A stretch of DNA of 64,000 bases from Hofstenia miamia. Lineage: Eukaryota > Xenacoelomorpha > Acoela. Positions 13,072-22,688 of the stretch are shown here, one piece after another. The stretch spans positions 138,272 to 202,271 of the forward strand of contig SCFE01000117.1 in the NCBI GenBank assembly GCA_004352715.1, written 5' to 3'. Each line of letters begins with the position of its first letter. Position 1 is the stretch's first letter. A program made the position numbers and the translations under genes. A model generated the notes under the pieces. The model had not been told where the DNA came from, made no database searches, and saw nothing but the letters and a program-made list of their open reading frames with translations.

Positions 13072-13135
13072 GGGGTGGGGGAGGGAGGTAGGAGAGGTTC
13101 GTTCTTCCAAACTAACCCCCATGGCTACGGGCCTG
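13072..13135 (+). mobile_element. CAGGCCCGTAG-family element, right end only
   Basis: G-rich sequence ending CTACGGGCCTG at 13125-13135, the inverted end seen complete at 21329-21703. The rest lies in the gap. The identical end recurs at 27842-27905 in the duplicated block. Confidence 0.6.
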
Positions 13136-13380
13136 CTTCTAACAATTGGCTTCCAAATTTTATCAATTAAATTTTTTGCAAAAACTAAGGAGAGATGAAT
13201 CGTTCAATTCAATAATATTCAATTGAATTTAGTCAGGAATAATAATGGAAAAATATAATATCATTTGTAACATTGATGGTCATAAATATTACGTGATGAA
13301 GCTTTGAAGTGCATGCTAAGATACAAAGTGAACAGCTAATGTCTTAATCACTATGCTAATGTGATTGAATTGTATTCTAG

Positions 13381-13688
13381 CAATGGCTTCGTCGCATATT
13401 CTGTTATTACCATAGAATCACTGCAGACGTGCTCCCATTATCTTTTGATGAGTCTTGCATTTGTTGATTTGCTAGCATTGGTTTTCGATATTTTCGTTTC
13501 TGTTCCAATACATCTCATTATTCAGTACGCCATTTACTTACGCATGAACTGCTGTCTCGTATTTTACTTGGGAAACTGTTTCCTACATTTGGATCTTTCA
13601 CATTTTGTCATCATCGCTTTGGATAAAAGTGTTTACATTCTTTTGCCCTTCAAGTATCGAACGCTCTCAAAACGTCTATTTATCCCAG
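13381..13688 (+). pseudogene. Duplicate of GPCR exon 2, upstream copy
   Basis: As far as I can compare by eye it is identical to 28151-28458, with the same acceptor and donor, and the flanking intron is identical too. It sits after a 1000-N gap and before a long (TA)n tract, like the other copy. The matching first exon (22567) lies downstream of it, so in this order it cannot be spliced normally into the receptor. It is either a very recent exon duplication or a scaffolding artefact. Confidence 0.75.
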
Positions 13689-14101
13689 GTATTTTTTTAT
13701 TATAAAGAAATTCCCCTTTGTGTGGATCATTGGTTAATTTAGAAAACCTGCTTCTGTGCAAGGGAATAATTCAAAAAAAGATTTCTGTTAAAATTATAGA
13801 AATGCGCTTCATTCATTGAGGGAAATGGATTAAAGCAAGGCTCAAATCGGGAGCCTATACCTTGCAACATTTATTCAAGGTTTTGGGCACAAAAATTAAC
13901 AAATGTACGTCTGATTTAAAAAGATGAACTAAAACAAAACAAAATTTACACGGAAATCAAATTTTTAAACTTATTGCTGTTGTGCTTTTATTACTTCATC
14001 TTATCCCATTGCTATATTTGATAATACATGATTTGGTAAACGTTAATTTATTCAACATACCACATTGCTTAATAGGTATTGTCCAATATACAATGTCCAC
14101 T

Positions 14102-14103
<2 letters not shown>

Positions 14104-14171
<68 letters not shown>
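14104..14171. repeat. (TA)n microsatellite
   Basis: Long TA tract ending the duplicated block. The sequence CATTGTTGGCCAGAATTTAC that follows may be a Tc1-type end. Confidence 0.95.
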
Positions 14172-14174
<3 letters not shown>

Positions 14175-14205
14175 TGTTGGCCAGAATTTACGGAGCACAC
14201 AGCAA

Positions 14206-14720
14206 TTAAGGCATGCACACATACATTGACGCACATACAGATATTATTTCTTCGCACATGAACATATTGGAATTGTCCAACAGCAATTTGACTTTGAGTG
14301 ATATATTTTCAGTTATACATTCCAACAGAAACAGTAACTTGACATTATTTCTATATTTAGGTAATGCAAAATAAGATTTTGACACACTTGCGATATTAAA
14401 TTGTCGCCCTATTTCATCAACGCTCAACATTGCTATTATTACTCCCATTAGCCATAAAATCAACCTCTATTGACAAACCAATTCATTTTCACACCAAAAA
14501 CAGATTAGAAAGAAGAGGTATACAAGTGGCAGAACAGATTGATGAATTGCCAAAAGCAGCAACAAGCATTCTGTTTGCTAGTTCATAAACCGTAAGGGCT
14601 GGAAAATTGTGAGATGTGGTGATATTCAAATTAGTGTAAGAATTTTACGTCGAAGATTGGTGGAAAATAACCTCAAATCACACCGATCTGCTGATGCTGT
14701 GCAAGAAGAATGTTCAAAAT
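14206..14720. pseudogene. Tc1-like transposase debris in head-to-head arrangement
   Basis: On the minus strand (14463-14350) MGVIIAMLSVDEIGRQFNIA and SVSK resemble the first Tc1 helix-turn-helix. On the plus strand (about 14625-14700) ISVRILRRRLVENNLKSHRS resembles the second one (VRRRLxExGLKxxR). The opposite orientations mean rearrangement or two elements. No DDE core is readable. Confidence 0.4.
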
Positions 14721-14949
14721 AATACTCTTTGGATGGTCAATCAATGGCATAATATGCACCATTGAAAATTGATGGAGAGCGGTTTACGAAAAGTTGGCGA
14801 ATTGAAATGCAACTTCGTCTACACATTTAGAGAAGATTATCAATTGTGGTGCACATTCACAGAGATCACACCAGAGTACACTGACTGACTTATGTACTCG
14901 ATGCCTGATCACATGTAGAGGTTTGCCGGTTTATGAAATTCAGCAACGG

Positions 14950-15335
14950 TTCGGCTTTGAGCAAAAAACCGCGGTTTCGGATCACGCGGTTCCGTTTACC
15001 ATTCGTTAAGAAATCTTAACTTAAATGCATGTAAAATCATCGTAAAGGGAGTTTGATTGACAGCTGGAGTACGTGTGAAACGGGCAACCATTTAGTGCGT
15101 ATTCACGTGCGTCTATGGGCAACAATTATAGCGCAATGTTTAACGCTAGCTGTGGTCATGTGGTGACTTGCACGTAGCGAAACGATTGATAGTACGAGAT
15201 GCGTGCTACGCTTGAAGCCAATAATCCCAGTGATTCAAAACCGGGGAGCCAGTATTTTTTCGGTTCGGTTTTGGTTTGCACCAAAAACCGCGGTTTGGAT
15301 CACGGTTCGGTTTACCGTTGACCGGTTTATAAAGC
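14950..15335 (+). repeat. Pair of AAAACCGCGGTTT-containing direct repeats
   Basis: About 14952-15000 and 15262-15322 share AAAAACCGCGGTTT, GGATCAC and GGTTCGGTTTACC-like blocks in the same orientation. Such GGTTCGG/CCGCGG ends are often terminal parts of hAT-type elements; that assignment is inference. Confidence 0.4.
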
Positions 15336-15584
15336 AACTGCTTCACAAATTATAATAACGGCACATACATTTTCATATGTTATTGTGGTTAAAATTTCTG
15401 TCATAGACCAAGAGTTATCTCAACATAGAGAAACATCTCCCAACTGCAGCGGATGCTGCTTGAAATTTTCGTAACTTGGCATGCAATTCCGACTAAATGT
15501 CTATCCCCTTTCCTTCGATTATAGCAGTGAAAACCGTATTTTCTAATCGTATCATGATATATGCGATTATTTTACAGGTATCAT

Positions 15585-16411
15585 TTCCAGGATCTAGCGT
15601 GGGAGTAATAACAACATCTGATGGAATTTCAACTCTGTCAAACATCGAACAACTTTGATTTTTTATAATAGCAGTTTAATTGAAACATTTAGATTGTCAA
15701 CACTAATATATTTTGCCTGAATACGCATGGCACAGTTCTGCTGCACGAGTGCCTTGCAAAATCCATGAAATAATCATGCATATAATTCTTTTAATATTTT
15801 TTCAGCTGACAGCATACATGACCAGTGGGTCGGGTCGGGTNATATATATATATATAGTTCAAGTGATTTCACTATTAATTTTTAAGTTTTTTTATTTAAT
15901 TTAATGAAACTATGCCAAAATATTACTCTTTTGACATTTCAGCCACAAATATTACCGTATTTTTCAAAAATAAAAATGTGACTTTTTATGAATTGATAAC
16001 TTCCTATTTAACTATACCCCGGGTCTAAAAGCCATCTAGTTTTAAGCGGACTGCAAAATAGACCAACAGAAAAAAATATGACTTTTATAACTTTTGGTTT
16101 CCTTAATTATTAATGAAGAACAGCCTCATTTCTCAATTAATATTGACCTCTTGCGAATGAAAATAAATAAATATAAAATATACTACGGCCTGATATGTCA
16201 GAATAATTTCCTTTGTTGCATGACAACTTCTATATCATGGAAAAATATAGCTTTTTACTTGAAAATTCATTCAATTTTTAGATCAAGTTTTATCTCAGAA
16301 TATGTTATTTGGTAAAATCCGGTAAGCAAATTAAATTTACCGGATACCGGATATCCGGATCCGGTTGTGTAATTGCCGATTTTACTGAATACCAGATTCC
16401 GGCACATCTCT
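15585..16411 (-). mobile_element. CCGG-rich hAT-like repeat, minus copy
   Basis: On the minus strand it begins TAGAGATGTGCCGGAATCTG with repeated CCGGATATCCGG/CCGGATCCGG motifs. It continues as a copy of 29857-30330, then (15840-15585) of 31935-32160. A single N at 15841 breaks it. The reading frame at 15713-15904 is part of the repeat and is not a gene. Confidence 0.6.
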
Positions 16412-16412
16412 N

Positions 16413-16448
<36 letters not shown>

Positions 16449-17035
16449 TTTATGAACTTCCTTTTCAAAATCTGCCTGAGCATAACTCAACTACTTGAAA
16501 CAAAATTGAATCTTGAATCTTAATTTAATTGCAATTATGCAGGATGGTGAGAATTTTTTGGTATATAAGAATTTCAAAGCATTTTGAGAAAGTCAATAAA
16601 ATCTATTGCAAAAAAATTATCAATAAAAAAATAATAAAGAAATGTGTTGCAATTTGTGGGCATACCCACAGAATTGTAAGTAGTGGGAACACGACCAGCC
16701 TGGATATTGTCGTCTCAAATGTGTCACAGCAGGTTTTAAAACGGTGAATTCATCTCAGCAGCCATTGGTGTAAGTGGTAAAACTAATAACATTCATCAAA
16801 CTTGTCAATTTCTCCGAGTGCCGCAGACAAACCTAAAAATCTAAAACTTAAGTAAAAATCAATTATATATCTGTTCTACTCAACAAAGATTTCACTTCTT
16901 AGTCTGAATGAATGCAATTAATTCATTCTTTAGCTGCTTAATATCAAGTATACTTGGGCATAGATAAAGATTAATTATGTGTGAAATTAAGGCACAATCC
17001 TGTGTTTTCTACAAAATAAGCAATATATATATATA
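16413..17035. other. No gene recognised; (TA)n at 16417-16444
   Basis: A 72-codon frame at 16529-16747 shows nothing recognisable. It could belong to the upstream part of the Penelope-like remnant, but no reverse-transcriptase motif is readable. Confidence 0.5.
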
Positions 17036-17039
17036 TATA

Positions 17040-17268
17040 ATTATAAATGTGATGAATGTGAAAGTTCATACATTGGGATACAGAATTTCTGAGCATATGC
17101 GAGGTCATCTTCAATGAGAAATATATTGACATGAACATGCACCTAAGAGGAAAAACTACTATTTTAATGAAAATCAAGCATAAAAAAATTGCAGAAGCTA
17201 TATTCATAAAAGAAACTAAGGACAATCTATTAAATAAACAATTAAGTCAAAGACTAAATATCGTATAA
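17040..17268 (+). pseudogene. Penelope-like element C-terminus (GIY-YIG endonuclease) fossil
   Basis: Plus-strand frames give YKCDECESSYIG, then after a one-base shift GYRISEHMRGHLQ. Further on, KIKHKKIAEAIFIKETKDNL and LNKQLSQRLNIV end at TAA 17266-17268. The order C-x2-C, YIG, basic helix, EAxxIK, LNxQ fits the GIY-YIG domain at the end of Penelope-like retroelement proteins. Stops and shifts show decay. A hammerhead-like fold follows 60 bases later, consistent with these elements. No reverse transcriptase is readable upstream. Confidence 0.6.
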
Positions 17269-17327
17269 GATCTACGAATTACAATTTTAAAATTATAAAA
17301 TTTGTATTTACCACCATATTATTTTTA

Positions 17328-17382
17328 GTTATTTTGTACTGACGGTGAGTGGAGACACTCGAAACATGTTTACATAAAATAT
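17328..17382 (+). ncRNA. Hammerhead-ribozyme-like fold, slightly degenerate
   Basis: A CUGA core at 17339-17342 is followed by CGGU and then a perfect 5-bp stem GAGTG-GAGA-CACTC (stem II). GAAA follows at 17361-17364 and a palindrome ACATGT at 17364-17369 (stem III, closed by A-U). A GUU cleavage triplet would come next. Flanking TATTTTGTA (before) and TACATAAAATA (after) can pair as stem I with a 2-nt bulge. The canonical CUGANGA is altered (G for A and one extra U), so activity is doubtful. Hammerheads of this minimal type are known in Penelope-like elements, which matches the remnant just upstream. Confidence 0.5.
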
Positions 17383-17394
17383 TTCTTGTTTTTT

Positions 17395-17740
17395 ACAATA
17401 TATATATAAATATATATATATATATATGTTCATTCATTTCAATTAATGTACTTTTTGGCCGAACTCCCGAGAAGTTTAATTGCTAGCTAATCTTTGACCC
17501 ACCCGACTCACTGGTCGACGCGCTTCTAGGACTGATCATGTATATTGTCCGATGAAAAATTATTAAAGGAATTATATGCATGATTATTTTATGGATTTTT
17601 CAAGGCACACGTGCAGCAGAATTGTGCCATGCGTATTCAGACAAAATATATGAGGGTTGACAATCTAATTGCTTCAATTAAAGCTGCTATCATTAAAAAA
17701 TCAAAGTTTTTCGATGTTTGTTTATATAACTGTTAGTTTA
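17395..17740 (+). mobile_element. CCGG-type hAT-like repeat, partial plus copy
   Basis: After (TA)n, 17430-17500 matches 30585-30640. 17500-17740 matches 31935-32100 and the inverse of 15585-15840 (shared CAAGGCACACGTGCAGCAGA and AATATATGAGGGTTGACAAT). The CCGG-rich ends are missing. Confidence 0.6.
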
Positions 17741-18269
17741 AATCAACAAATCTTTCTAATTATTCGATGATATCATTGGGTTGCCACTGCTTACCCAATT
17801 AACTCAGACGCTACGCCACTGAATCTGCTTGATTCGAACAGAAATTCCAAATTTTATTATTATTATTATTATTAGCTTTAGTTTTTATGAAATGCAATAG
17901 ATATTATAAATACAACTATATATTTTTTCAGCATTTAACCTTAACAGCCTGGCGTAAAATCAAACGGTTTTCGACTTTGCAAAAAAATTTCGCCAAGAGC
18001 ATTAAGCAAATTTGAAAATCGTTCTTTAAAAATTCCAATTTTATAAAAAATTTTAAATTATCTCTTATCTTCTTATCTAATGTTCAGAAAAATATAAAGT
18101 TTAAGCCAAGGACCAAGTACAGATAAGAACACCAAGCACTTAATGAGGATTTCGTGTGGGCTTCACTATCCCTCATTACTTATTGAATTTACCCTTGTTA
18201 TTCTTCGCGAGTTACTAGTTTCAGTTTCTCTACGCATGTGCATTACACTCCAATAAGTTACACAGAGTA
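17741..18269. other. No gene recognised; (ATT)n near 17855-17874
   Basis: Short ATT trinucleotide tract; otherwise AT-rich and uninterpreted. Confidence 0.6.
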
Positions 18270-19400
18270 ATGGTTAGAAAATGCAGTGTTTTCGATTGCC
18301 ATAAAAATTATGATAAAATTAGAAAAAAGCTATCCCAAAAGAAAATAGACTAACAGTATTTGGATTTTCTTTCAATTTACATAAAGGGAACATTGGATTA
18401 ACGCTCTCACTAACCCTATTTGTTCATCGAAATTAATTGGCAATATGGGAGCTTGTATTAGCATTGGCGAATCGATTTCCTCTGTAAAAATTGCTGGAGA
18501 ACGAAAGTCCCAGCAGAACCGCCCTCACCATTTGATGTTAACGTGCAGCCTTCAAATTTCAGGTAACAGATTTCTACTTATTTATTATCTACATCTAGTT
18601 ATAGCACTATATATAATGTATTAAAATTCAAGTGAGTTTTAAATTCATTTGCTTTTTGTGTAATAAATAAGTGAATTTTCGTTTAGTCAACCAAACTAAA
18701 TATCTTAAAGCAATCAAAATTTCTCCAAATTCTTTAATAAAGATATGAAACGTTTCCATTTTGCTTACATTAACTTGTGAATTACCATTTATAAACAATG
18801 TATATTTGTAGGTGATTCCCTTTGTTAGCTTTGTACGTTCAAACAGGTTCATTTTGTGCATACCCAATGTATATCTTCAAATATTTGTATTTAGGCAAAG
18901 CAAAAGTCATAGTGGTCGTACAATTGAGGATAAAATGGTTTCAGCAAGTGCCCAAAACACTGAGTGACGAAATTGTTGATTTCAACAATGCCTACATTAT
19001 TCATTGCAATTGAAAGTTTTTTAGGAAAAGGTTCCTTGGGAAGCTGCATTTGTGCATAAAGAAATATTCAAAAGAAAACTTCAGTCTGATCGCGCTAGTC
19101 TTTTGCTTATAGATGAAATTGTTATAAAGCCTTCTTTGCGTTATCGTGGAGGGCAATTGCCTGTCTGTGGTTTCATAACCAAATTTAGATTCTGGTTCTT
19201 TAAACCCTTCAATTACAAAGCACATCAATTTAATCAGTCGTGGTCGTCTGAAAATGCAGCGGAATAATTTTTAAAACGGTCTATCTTTGTTGCCTATTCC
19301 TCAAAAATGCCAAAATTCACTGTAACTACTATCTGGTTAAAATTTTCAAGCTTGTACATGAATGCTATGACTTTAAATGTACCTGTAGCGAATCTGTACA
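18270..19400 (+). pseudogene. THAP-domain, P-element-like transposase fossil
   Basis: ATG at 18270 opens MVRKCSVFDCHKNYDKIRKK, a THAP-type C-x4-C start. Shifted frames then give REHWINALTNPICSSKLIG and HWRIDFLCKNC with VPAEPPSPFDV, matching the end of a THAP zinc finger. Past a possible intron, 19050-19160 encodes KRKLQSDRASLLLIDEIVIK and PSLRYRGGQL, like the first catalytic-Asp block of P-element/THAP9-type transposases. Several stops and frameshifts. No ends found. Confidence 0.55.
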
Positions 19401-21328
19401 TTACCGCTTATGCAACTGCTTAAGGAAATCACATGCGCTGAATTTTCAGATGTAGCAAGTACTAAGAGGAAGGAAAGAAATTTTTTAAAGAGTTATAATT
19501 TTTTAATTGTTTGTTTTGATAATAGCTTAGAAGTTTAATAGTTTAAGATCATATTTTTCTACTAAATTTGTATTTTTAGATAATGAAGTATTCAGTTATT
19601 TTGGTGTAATTATGTGTAGCCAAACGCTTCAAAATAAGAAAGAAATTTGATAAATAGCAATAAGTTGGTTTTTATACTTGCTTAAAAACTTTTTATTATG
19701 TTAAAATTATATATTATTCGTGTATGTAACTTGCATTTTTATATAATGCAAAATTAAGTAAATAATTGTATACAAGTTTGCAACCCACACTCAATTTCTC
19801 ATTAGTGGCTTGCTTGGTGTCTTTATCTTTAGTTGTCCTTGATTTAGATAGACGGATAGACCCCAGGAACACTTCAGTTGATGTTTTAAGAGTGAAAATG
19901 AATGAGGACCTGGTTGTGGCTCAGATTGTGGAAATTTGTATTAGATTTAAAATAACTTCTAGGATTATGAAAAATTTTTAAAAATTCCCAAGCTATTTAA
20001 GCTTAACAATGTTTTAAAATTTTCTTATAATTCCCAAAATGTTCTTAAGCATCTTTAGTCTGGGCCTATGCTAGTATTATTGAGGAATTAGGTGAGAGGA
20101 AGAGATCCAAACACAATGCTAAATTATGAATAGAGTTTCTTACTAATATCAAAGAGAAGCGTCACCTTGCATTGCTCAATACTCAGTAGCATTTGGTAAT
20201 TCAAATACAAATTTATAACAGGTTAGAAAAGCTGGGACGTGACAAGGGGTATTCCTGAAGTACTTGAAAATTGATGATTTTTTAAAAATAGATATAAATT
20301 CTCTCCATTCCTAAGGTTCATGGAAATATAAGGTTTACAGTCCATGGAGGCAACAACGAACTTTAGCTGTATCTTTATGGGTGGATAGATCTCCCATACC
20401 CTTTGAGTCGTGCAGAGAGAAATGTCCAAAACCACGGTGCCGAAGTGGCCGCCTCAATGAGGCTGTGCTGAGTCACGGCCTAAGAACAAAAATGAAATTC
20501 TCCATCCCGTGGTGTTCTCAAAAATGGTTTTAGAGAATTATTATATTTCTAATAAGAATAAAGCTTTTTGTATGCTTACGAAGTTAAACAAGGAGCACTA
20601 AAATAATGGAGATAATGTTAATTCATATAATGAATAACACTTAATTAAAATGGCTAATCATTTTACAACAAACCCGAAGAACTATCAAAAATGATTTGCG
20701 AATTTCAGAAATTGAAAATATTTATTTGTGATAAATTATTTATTGCAAGTCAACGAATTTCATAAATTTAGCATAAACAACATTTTTATAAAATTATTAT
20801 AATAAATTATGCAAAAAAGGTGTTGTTATATGTATTCATATCAAGAATATCGGGAATTATTAGAACATTGCTCGAAATAAAAGAAGACGCTAACGTAATA
20901 TATTGTTAAGAAAATAGCTGATTGGGGACTGCAACGCAGAGGTGCCCCTCTAGATTTGCCAATGAATCCCACCTCACCACAAAATCATTTTTGCTCTAAA
21001 ATGTTGTTGTCCGCTACTGCACCACGCATATAACAGAGCAGTAGTTCACCTTTGCTGATTGCCAATGCTACAAATGTCTGTAATTCGTTGCTAAATATAC
21101 GGTTGCAGACATCGACATTTATAGGCTTATGAAAAACAGCAAGCAAATCAACATCATTGACATTTTTAGTCTAGTACTAGACAAGTTAGTTTCATGCAGT
21201 ACTATTGCTTTGACAATGTCGAGTAATACATCATTAACCCTAACAAACATTTCCAATGTTTCACTATATTATATTTACAGCAATTTGCTCTAAAAATCTT
21301 AATTCATTATACAGTGTGTTCCATCTGG
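19401..21328. other. No gene recognised
   Basis: AT-rich. Frames at 19766-19981 (plus) and 20435-20223 (minus) show no motif I recognise. A tRNA-like impression near 20432-20485 fails on inspection. Confidence 0.5.
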
Positions 21329-21703
21329 CAGGCCCGTAGATACAGGATGTTGGGGAATAAACCCTCCTGGAAGGTCAGGCAAGCCCTTCTGGACTACAAA
21401 CCTAAAAGCAAAGTCAGCATGTAAAAATAAAATTTGTTAATTCAATCGTGCTTTCAATAATGCTGTGAAAAGCATATCTAAGGTCTATTTTTTGTACATT
21501 TTCAAAAAATTTTCGCTTACGTAATCACTATTAGATGACCTCTCCCCTCATAAAATCACGTCACGCCAATGCATATAACACAAAATAAATGGTGTTGAGT
21601 CTTGTTAAAATTTCAATTTAAAATTTAAGAAGGTTGAAATTCTCATCAACCCCTCCTGAAAGCGTGTCGACCCTCTTAGGTGATGATGCTGACTACGGGC
21701 CTG
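21329..21703. mobile_element. CAGGCCCGTAG-ended MITE, complete copy
   Basis: 375 bp from CAGGCCCGTAG (21329) to CTACGGGCCTG (21693-21703), an exact 11-bp inverted pair with partial similarity further in. A diverged inverted copy lies at 25444-25737, and single ends at 13125-13135 and 27895-27905. No coding capacity; no clear target duplication. Confidence 0.7.
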
Positions 21704-21808
21704 CATTTTTTAACTGCAATTAGGAACACTTAAATTTCGTCTAATGACGTCAAAGACATCCTATTTTAAAAAATAAAATAGTGGAAATGTATGATTCTAA
21801 GAACATTT

Positions 21809-22125
21809 TTACAATACTTGTTGAAAATATCCTCCTACCACCTAAAGATAAGACGAAGCATTCTTCGGAACCTCCCTGCCCACTTTTTAGATTATCTCCT
21901 GGCTGTATCCTTCAGTAACGTTTTTAACATTTTGTACAAGAGACTCAATAGACTCTGGTTATTCCTTGTAACTTGTAACGTGGACGTCCAAAGGGTTGAG
22001 ATGTGGAACTGTCATTTGTTTGCTTCAGGACATCATTTGGCCAAGACTGCGTCGTTCAGCAACAGTTTCTTCACTATGGTGGATGTGACACGATGCTCTA
22101 TCACATTGCACAGCAATGCGCGACA
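21809..22125 (-). pseudogene. Mariner-related transposase C-terminus fossil
   Basis: One minus-strand frame with five stops reads VQCDRASCHIHHSEETVAER, HLNPLDVHVTSYKE, PESIESLVQNVKNVTEGYSQ, EII, KVGREV and VVGGYFQQVL. The order (Q)xDxAxCH, ..L.PLD.., IExL...I, ExL..V..E, GGxFxxxL follows mariner-type DDxD transposases. The natural stop is probably TAA at 21809-21811. No frameshift is needed, only stops, so decay is moderate. Confidence 0.5.
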
Positions 22126-22566
22126 ACATTAGAATCGCACATATTCAATAATGCACGTGTTCATAAATTAACTAATCATTTAAAGCCGAAATTATTCTTT
22201 AACAATGATCAAACTTAACTCACCCAAACTTAAATCCATAATGGTTTCTTCCAAAATTATAACTCAAGAACAAATATAGATTGCCAAAATTTAAAAAGAG
22301 TCGCAATAGAGAATTATTTCCTTCTATCTAGTAATGTCAGAAAAAATATGCCCCTAATTAGAGTAGTTATCTTGAATATTAATTATTGCTTAGAAAATGG
22401 GATGCTTTAAAATGTAATTCGATAAATATCTTTTTTATAATTCACGATGTAGAATTAATCTAATTTTTTTGTAATATATATTATTAAGTAGTCGGAATTA
22501 TTGTATACGAATATTTCTCAATCAAAAATATAGGCAGATGAGTAAAGCGCATGACCATTTAGGAAA
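22126..22566. other. Upstream region of the GPCR first exon
   Basis: AT-rich, no defined promoter element. The GPCR start codon follows at 22567. Confidence 0.4.
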
Positions 22567-22688
22567 ATGGCAGACGAACTTTATAATGAATCAAACCACT
22601 CATCATATAGTTCATTCGGAACATTTGGTGGCAATCTTTTTTACATTTCCATTCTGAGAATTATCATTTGCTTAATTGGAATTTGTAG
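22567..22688 (+). CDS. GPCR exon 1 (N-terminus and first half of TM1)
   Basis: ATG at 22567. Forty codons plus two bases end at a GTAAGC donor (22689). It encodes an extracellular start with N-E-S and N-H-S sequons, then the hydrophobic run NLFYISILRIIICLIGIC. The two leftover bases AG join C of exon 2 to make Ser, which is followed by the conserved Asn of TM1. It lies between the two copies of exon 2, so only the downstream copy is in the right order. Confidence 0.72.

Larger units (their letters stand above)
13072..14170 (+). repeat. Duplicated block, copy 1 (partner 27842-28949)
   Basis: The block runs from the G-rich edge of a 1000-N gap to a (TA)n tract. It matches 27842-28949 at a constant offset of 14770 with no difference I could find until the TA length changes. 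It contains a CTACGGGCCTG transposon end, GPCR exon 2 and intron sequence. Confidence 0.9.

Noticed and set aside
12045-13170. Long open frames of 250-390 codons across the N runs (also near 25.7, 26.8, 49.0 and 51.6 kb)
   Set aside because: They consist almost wholly of unknown bases; no stop codon can be scored inside Ns.
13982-14261. Frames rich in alternating Ile-Tyr at 14.0-14.26 kb and 28.75-29.04 kb
   Set aside because: They are translations of (TA)n microsatellites, not proteins.
20432-20485. tRNA-like stretch GTGCCGAAGTGGCCGCCTCA
   Set aside because: No A-box/B-box pair (no GGTTCGA-type block) and no cloverleaf pairing on either strand.
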